From Oscheius dolichura (lineage: Eukaryota; Nematoda; Chromadorea; Rhabditida; Rhabditidae), in NCBI GenBank assembly GCA_932521035.1, contig OW051497.1, positions 12,090,001-12,154,000 of the forward strand: a stretch of 64,000 nucleotides of DNA. Direction: 5' to 3'. Below the pieces are notes generated by a model that did not search any database, had not been told where the DNA came from, and saw only the letters and a list, made by a program, of their open reading frames with translations. Of the stretch, positions 58,201 through 64,000 are shown one piece after another (the first letter of the stretch is position 1; each line of letters starts with the position of its first letter). Position numbers and translations under genes: made by a program.

Positions 58201-59387
58201 TAGACCGTAATTCTGGTTTTGGTCATAGGTGACTTATGCAGGCGTGCATAACCCCTCCAGCCCTGGTTTTGTAAGGACGGCGCTTGTAAATTATGAAAAT
58301 CTCGGCACTGGGTGGTCCGATTTAGTTACTCTAAAAACAAAAGTTGCTAGTTATACCGAGATCTATCAAAGGGCACTAATATATAAGATCTACTGTGTAA
58401 TCGAATTTTCGCGTAAAAAACTTCCCTCGTAAGCCTAAGCTAAGCCTAAACAGCGAATATCTCGAGACTGAACAGTCGGATTTCTTTACTGTAAAAACAA
58501 AAATTACTAGTTACCTCATGGTCTATCGATTGACACTAATATCTACGAGAAAGAAAATAATCGAATTTTTGCGTAAAACCCCTCCCTCATAAGCCTAAGC
58601 TAAGCCTAAATAGCGAATAACTCGGCAATGGATCGTCCGAGTTCTTTGCTCTAAAAACAAGCTGCTAGTTACGATGAGGTCTTTCGATGGGCACTAATAT
58701 CTAAGGTCTGGGATGTAATAAATATTTGCAGAGTATCAACAACAACGTGGAATGTCTCACTACAGGACACCTTCTGACGAAGTCCGTTTTACTCCCCTCC
58801 CGGAGTTTCCAAGGAACACGCCGACCATGTCGCCTCCATCCCATGTTGCCCCTAAACTGGACCTGGAGGTAAACAAGGAAATAAATTTAACTGGTCCTTC
58901 TTTTTACTTTAGCTGTCGACTGTAATACCTACTGCTGACGCCAGCTACCCGGAAGACAATCCATACGTACAATGTCCTCCTATTCCTCAGGGACATAACG
59001 CCGTCAACAACGCTCCCTACATACAGATGCCTACAAAGACTATTTTCCAGGGTGTCACTAACGACCAGTATTTCAATTGCACGGTATCCTCCACCTTAGT
59101 TTCTTTATGAATTAACTTTTAGACACGCCCTATAGAGCGTCCCGATACCTTGCCATTGAAGACAGCTGCAACTCCGGAGAGCAGTGGCATCAGTACCGGA
59201 GGAAGCTCTGCCTTTTCCAGCCTCTCGATGTTTAACGAGGCTGCTCCTACTATTCAAGCTCCACCGCCGCCAATGCTTCCCCGTGCCCCGCCTGCCATTC
59301 CCCCTCGTGAAGGATCAGTTGGATTGTAAGCTTTTTCTACTTGCTTTACATGAGTTGCCGTGTTTTAGGCCACAGTTTGCCTCTTAG
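52232..59387 (+). CDS. mlk-1: Mixed-lineage-type MAP3K (SH3 + kinase), MLK-1-like, with two N-termini
   Basis: The short form starts at 54401 (CCACC before ATG), exon 54401-54659, then 16 phase-matched exons to TAG 59385-59387, 1,043 residues. SH3: [20 protein letters not shown] ... GEPGWFYGE ... [10 protein letters not shown]. Kinase: [60 protein letters not shown] Cys-rich insert lies between the catalytic loop and DFG. The long C-terminal tail is Ser/Pro-rich with [13 protein letters not shown] and APPPPMLP. A long form starts near 52232 through exons 52232-52300, 52810-52884, 52930-53023, 53443-53580 and joins the same phase-1 exon at 55147. C. elegans MLK-1 acts upstream of MEK-1 and KGB-1 in stress and axon regeneration and binds SHC-1; Tyr-rich NPxY-like motifs here fit that. 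Confidence 0.88.
58288..58725. repeat. Tandem repeat of about 160 bp in an MLK intron, with telomere-like units
   Basis: Three successive copies, the last partial, start near 58288, 58449 and 58608. Each includes an ATCTCG/ACTCGG start, TCCGATTT-like and CTAGTTAC segments, CACTAATAT, AATCGAATTTT and GCGTAAAA. The first two copies end with AAGCCTAAGCTAAGCCTAAA (58431-58450 and 58591-58610), containing GCCTAA, the complement of the nematode telomere repeat TTAGGC. The intron (58150-58731) is the longest of the gene's 3' half. Confidence 0.7.
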
Positions 59388-59757
59388 AGAAGCCGTTTTC
59401 TACTAACCTCCATGTGTGTTCACTTGTACAAACCCGTACTCTCTCTACCATCCGTCTGTCCTACTCTATACAAATACGAGTTTTCAAACTAAGATTAGTA
59501 CATAGATGTAAATATTCACTGCGCATGTGATAGCTTTTGTCATGAGAACCATCTCTAGTCCCCCTTCCAAGTAGGTCAGTCACGTCGCCGAAAATGGCTC
59601 TAATCCACATTCCAAGTTGTCTGATGGCAATGTTTGTACTCCGCTATGTGATACCTGCAGATTCGCTGCCCGCGTGCTAGTTGTGCTAATATATGTATCA
59701 CATAAAGTTTAATGGTCTCTAAATACTACAGACATAACAGTAAAACACATAATCAAA

Positions 59758-61224
59758 TCATTCAAGAGGTGGGGACGGGGGAGATTCATCATACTGTTTG
59801 TCTTTACGGTGGTTTCTCTTGTGTCCCAAACGGAGATGGAATCCCGTCTGCTGTCTGACTTCGAAGCTGAGGGCTTGCTTCATGTACTCCGGATAACTGT
59901 GAAAGACGCGATAGATCTCGGAAGGATTGTGGACCAAACGAGTAAGTGCGGCTACAGCGCTAGGTATCGGACTAGAGATAATATGCTCGCCATTGTAGCT
60001 ATAAGGCATTCCCGTGAGTATCTTTGAACAACTTCCAGGAAACGTAATTTGTGCAGCTCTCTGCAGCGGGTATCCAATGTAGGGAACTGCACCTGGTTGT
60101 TGTACTTGATGGGTGACAAACTGGCTAAAGAGAGGAAGAAAGCCGGGAGGCGGAGGAACAATGGGGTCGGATACAAGCGGCCACTGGACCATTCTTTCGT
60201 TTCCATGAGGGATTTCGTTTATGTTGATAACTCCCAGTTTGACATAATTTTCCGCCCTGGACATTACTCCAGGTTCATTGAAAGAGTGTCCCTCCTCTGC
60301 CTGGAACATAGGGGAATAAAGAAATTGGAAACACTCACGTTGTAGAACAGCTCGCTGACTAAAACTCTCAGAGGGCAAGAGACAGCGCATACCCACGGTT
60401 TGCAGCCGCTGTGATGGAGAGTATCAGAGAAGAAAATATCGTCTTAACAGGGCTGAGAAGCATAAAAAGAAGGCCTACCTCCTGCAGTAGTCATTGCAGA
60501 AAAGGGCGGCAATGCAAAAACATGATTGAGAGTTCCAGACTGACAGTATAAAGTGCCTGCTTTCCAACGAGGGGTTTGAAAAGCACTACCGCCATTCTTA
60601 ATTAATAACGTTTAATAATAGAGGGGATGACCTATTTACCGCTATAAGTAAAGTTGTAGCGAGAACAGTGACCGGGCAGCGAGGAGTACATTCCAAAATA
60701 TTACAGCTGTGATTGTGGAGATATCGACCGCAAAGGACGGCGTAATCCTCCTCTAATATGCCCATCTTTAGGAGACGTGTCGACCGGGCAAATCAGAGGG
60801 GGATTCGGGACTATTACAATGAATGGTCGGCTACAATTTGCTGTGGGAAAATCGAGCTACGCGGGGCTTTCTGTTGGCCAAGGCGTCTCCTCTCGACCAC
60901 TGGTACAAAAGAGACTGTCAATGAATATGAATGAAGACGGTTATCATACATTAAATATGCGCATTTCTTATGTGGAAAGAATTCCTCCACGGTATCATTC
61001 TCAAGATGTCTTAAGTCTTTAGATATTTCACATTCTTCCATATTATCCATATTTGCTTTCTTTGGTTTGTTGTCCTGTTTTGATTCAAACCTGATGAGGC
61101 TACTCAATCGAAAGACCAAGGGGGCGGGCAGCTTTCGAGCAAAATTTTGGCGGCATATCAATTCAGAGAGGTGGCTTGTGATTACGGACGACTTCCAATC
61201 CTCCTGCAGTGAGTTGAACTTCAT
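59758..61224 (-). CDS. Uncharacterised protein with Cys/His-containing central part
   Basis: An exon from about ATG 61224 (MKFNSLQEDWKSS...) runs to a phase-0 donor near 60829 and joins exon 60640-60765 (GRYLHNHSCNILECTPRCPV). Exons 60479-60596 (WKAGTLYCQSGTLNHVFALP), 60339-60358 and 59758-60300 follow, all in matching phases. The last exon encodes FNEPGVMSRAENYVKLGVIN, PIVPPPPGFLPLF, then a helical end, and stops after DESPPSPPLE at 59758-59760. The NHSC block resembles a SET-domain or zinc-site motif, but other SET motifs were not found. No family assigned. The 20-nt exon is the least certain part. Confidence 0.5.
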
Positions 61225-61837
61225 TTTTGTGCAGGGGTACAGCAGCAGACAACAATAACACGTTTGAAGAGGTGTCAAGGTTCAAAAGGTGTATGATGAC
61301 CTCCTTGTCTCCTCCTGGCTTCCTCTTCGTCTCGTTTTCTTGATAAAATGTGTTGGCCTTCAGGCTATAACACAGTAATAGAGAAGCATGATTACTACAC
61401 CTGTTTGACTTCTACAGAGTTTCAAAAGTAAAAAGCTCTGACAGCATCCTCTTCCAAAAACACGCACAGCCTTTCTTTAGTACATTTTTACGTCATTGCG
61501 TGAGCCTGGATAGAATTTGCACTTATTTTTCATTAATGACGATTGAATTACGTTCCTAAACCTACTACCTGATTACTATTAGTATCAAGAGTTCGCTTTG
61601 CATAACTTGGGTTGAGCTACTTGCCGCGTTGTTGCAACTGGTCCACATCAGACCCACTCGCCCGCGTCACTGCTTCTTTTTAGTCCTTCTCTGAACTTCG
61701 TTTGTAATTGCCTTTGTAAGTCGGATGTGACTAATTAGGTCCTACTTCCCGTCCGGTCTCTAACCCAAACCAAGCTAATATTTAAAAGGTTAAGTGTGAC
61801 GCAGGCTGCTCCAATTTAAAGTCATACCATCAGCAGA
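61225..61837. other. Intergenic region, no gene seen
   Basis: Separates two oppositely directed genes and probably holds both promoters. TTTAAAAGG near 61781 lies about 55 bases before the ATG at 61838 and could be a TATA element. Confidence 0.35.
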
Positions 61838-62055
61838 ATGGCTGATCGTTGCGCAATTTGTCAGACCGAAAATTGTTCGCCAGTTGAGTTTTGCCACCTC
61901 TTCCCCTTTACCGAACGCTATAATTTATCGCTAGACTGGATCTTGAACTCGTCTTCACTTCCCACACGTTCAGGTCTTTGAATCATCTTAAACAGCACCT
62001 TCCTCGCTCAGATAACAGTAATCTCTGGCTCGTGATATCTGCAAATGCTTGTTAA
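61838..62055 (+). CDS. Short THAP-like or C2CH protein
   Basis: Exon 61838-61973 starts MADRCAICQTENCSPVEFCH and reads LFPFTERYNLSLDWIL. The C-x2-C, a later FCH-LFPF block and DW resemble the first half of a THAP DNA-binding domain (C2CH). A 38-nt intron joins exon 62012-62055, ending NLWLVISANAC at a TAA; the second half (a C-x2-H-F motif) is missing. It may be a truncated or decayed THAP domain, or the model may miss a distant exon. Confidence 0.38.
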
Positions 62056-62210
62056 TCAAAGTTCCTTTCCTATATCGTCGTGCTAGTCTGTTTCGTCGAA
62101 CCTTTGTTCTCAATGCGGTTGTTTTCGAGTAGTTTTAATCGTTTATCACAATCTCTACATCCTTTTCTATTTTTGGCTCTCTTCTGGGTCTCTTGAGTTT
62201 CTTCTTTTAG

Positions 62211-63109
62211 ATGGGTCAAAAACACAGCCGGCCCGAGACGTATATGCTGCTAGACGACGAGGAGCACCAAGAGAAAACGGATGAAAATGCACAAAAGGAG
62301 ATCAAAGTTTACAAAGAAAGGAAGAGCTCTTTTGTCGGGCTGCCTATTTTGTTCTACGGACCACCGAGGTCTGGTAAATCTCACATAGCCACAGAACTGA
62401 CAGAAGAATTGAGGAGCTCCTACGTGGAAGCCTACGCTGGCCCACGGTTTCAGATAATGTAGGTAGCATGCCGCTTCTTACGGTATTCTTCAGACCGATG
62501 GAAGTTCGTTCAAATTTGGATGCTTACCTCGCGGATAATGAGTACCGCTTCACAGCCATTTGCTACCTGGTTGACATTTCACTTTTCAATGTTGGAACAA
62601 AGGAGGATGTAACGGTTCTTATCACAAATAAACATAGACTTACAGAATCCTATTATTCAAGCCCTCAAGGAGGTTCAACGCTTAGCGAACCAGAACAGAC
62701 TGCGGCACACACCTATTCTAGTCATGCTGACAAGGAAGGATCTCCTCCAGGAAAGGATGAAAGAGTACTCTCCTAGGGACAACTTTCCCGATTATTACGG
62801 GGGTCAAAATGTCAACGAATTTATGAATTTCATCCGGGAGAAATTCAAATTCATTCGCCAGATGACCTACCGGATAAATGTGAGTCATAACGATTCGTAG
62901 TTATGCATTCGTTTCAGTACCATCGAAGTTTCTATGTCTTCCTACCTGACAGTTACCTAACACTGACATTGGTGACGATCTTCTACCGTGACCATCTGAT
63001 AAAAAGTCTTGTTGAATTGGGTTACATGTATCCAGAGCACGGCAATACTTGTTCTCTAATAGATTGTGAGTTTCTTTCACTGCTTCTACCAATTTATTGT
63101 CATCTTTAG
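62211..63109 (+). CDS. G-alpha-like protein lacking the helical domain, probable pseudo-GTPase
   Basis: Exons 62211-62458, 62494-62608, 62646-62879 and 62918 onward join with matching phases. The start MGQKHSRPE carries an N-myristoylation Gly2, as G-alpha and Arf proteins do. The P-loop is LFYGPPRSGKSHI. The middle reads YRFTAICYLVDISLFN, like the G-alpha strand after switch II. The C-terminal half follows G-alpha order: PILVMLTRKDLLQERMKEYS (NKxD changed to TRKD), NFPDYYGG, a helix FMNFIREKFKF, and a last helix. There are only about 40 residues between P-loop and the middle strand, so the helical domain and DVGGQ switch are absent. The end is either at 63109 or, if a 44-nt intron from 63064 is removed, a TGA formed at the junction, giving about 247 residues. 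Confidence 0.62.
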
Positions 63110-63458
63110 GAAGAATGGGGTGTCGATGTCATGTATCTTACGGTGGTTGTATTCCTATACTTGTCCGCAGATCCGCGTAAACCTCGCCAACTATTATATA
63201 CTTGTAGCATGGATACATTATTCGTTCTCTAAACTCTCCTGATCTTATTGTAGGTAACTTTCAGTTCAGACGATGCCAGTTTTAATTCACTGGCTATTTC
63301 ATTCTTGTTTTCTTAAGATCTCCTTTTAAATAAAATCTGTCATGTGAAACAATGTTTCAGTAAGTAATTCCAGTATTTTTATGTTAAAAATCCCGAGACA
63401 TGCAAACAACAAACAATGTTTTCCAACGATAACGTGTGACAAAACACCAGTTTAACTA
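63110..63458. other. Convergent 3' ends, no gene seen
   Basis: AT-rich sequence with an AATAAA-like motif near 63328; the region between the G-alpha-like gene and the partial minus-strand gene. Confidence 0.35.
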
Positions 63459-64000
63459 CTAAAGGAGGCGATCTTCCAAAGGGTCGCTGACTAATCCATC
63501 TTCGATCACTTCCTCGGTAGGGTATATTCTTGTAATATTCTGTGAATACTCCTGACCATCTTCTTGTTCGGTCGACGGGCCAGCTTCAACGCTTTTTCTC
63601 TTCCGTCCTGCTCTTTTTCTCGTATTTTTTCGGGAAGGCACGAATCTTGAGCTGTCACAGAAGTCTAGAGACGTGAGGTATCCACTATGCCTCAGCTCTT
63701 CGTTGACATATCGAAAATAGTGCATGATCATAGGCACAGCCAACTGCTCACTACCCAGATATGACTCGATCTGGACTCCAAGTGATCCATAATACCTAGA
63801 AAACGAAATTTCTGTGTATACTGGCTGTTTACCTCTCAAGATTGTCTCGATTCCCCTCTTCTGGTCCAATTATTTCCACTCTCGAATAAGTAAATTTTCG
63901 CTTCCACTCTTTCTTGGCATCAGCAAGCGTTTTTTGGAATGTGACTATATTTTCCTTCCAATCCAGGTAACTACCATAGACTGGCGGGCAGATGATGATG
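63459..64000 (-). CDS. Uncharacterised protein, 5' cut by window end
   Basis: An exon from the window edge to 63833 reads CPPVYGSYLDWKENIVTFQK and EWKRKFTYSRVEIIGPEEG. A 37-nt intron follows, then exon 63459-63795, joined in phase 2: YYGSLGVQIESYLGSEQLAV, PMIMHYFRYVNEELRHSG, a basic cluster KNTRKRAGRKRKS resembling a nuclear localisation signal, and an acidic end. The stop is at 63459-63461. No family recognised; the N-terminal part is outside the window. Confidence 0.55.

Noticed and set aside
1-64000. CRISPR array, rRNA or prokaryotic operon
   Set aside because: No regularly spaced direct repeats, no rRNA core sequence, and genes are intron-rich throughout. No tRNA cloverleaf was recognised by eye, though a tRNA scan could still find one.

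Overview
This window is eukaryotic and looks like a compact nematode genome. Introns are almost all 37-48 nt GT..AG with pyrimidine-rich acceptors, and intergenic spacers are short. The gene families point the same way: a glycoprotein-hormone alpha-2 (FLR-2 type), an SH3-kinase resembling MLK-1, an NRF-6-type acyltransferase, CHK/DUF1679-type and Kunitz-lustrin proteins. GCCTAA units (nematode telomere repeat) occur in one intron. The species cannot be named from sequence alone. Gene models were built by eye from reading frame, splice signals and phase agreement; start codons are the least certain element.

Layout. 1-292 holds the end of an ER FKBP. 504-6464 holds two large minus-strand genes: a coiled-coil AT-hook protein and a proline-rich protein. 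7212-10491 carries a very small nuclear-type protein, a SOCS4/5-like gene and a cysteine-rich membrane protein. 12455-13997 is a trio of defensin-like secreted peptides. 15129-16509 has a 74-residue secreted protein and a TTAA-flanked inverted-repeat element. 17680-25603 contains a PH-like small protein, GPA2/FLR-2, a Met/Gly-rich secreted protein, a two-helix microprotein, an acidic protein and a single-pass membrane protein. 27462-31188 has a PLA2-like protein and a retinol-dehydrogenase-type SDR whose last intron encloses a FLYWCH-like gene on the other strand. 31964-35361 has two Kunitz genes flanking a possible prohormone, then a Gly/Tyr-rich peptide. 35405-45371 carries NRF-6-like, mucin-like, C2H2 zinc finger, TFIIA large subunit and CHK-like kinase genes. 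47011-47551 is a convergent pair of single-helix microproteins. 49601-50132 is a cystatin. 52232-59387 is an MLK-type MAP3K with two alternative N-termini. The last 5 kb has an uncharacterised gene, a short THAP-like C2CH protein, a reduced G-alpha-like protein and a partial gene.

There is no sign of operons or of one pathway. The recurrent theme is small secreted or membrane proteins (defensin-like, Kunitz, cystatin, Gly-rich, PLA2-like, several microproteins) placed between conserved signalling and transcription genes (MLK, SOCS, GPA2, TFIIA). The most unusual items are the 6-Cys/8-Cys peptide family, the G-alpha-like protein without a helical domain, the Cys-rich insert in the MLK kinase domain, and the nested FLYWCH gene.
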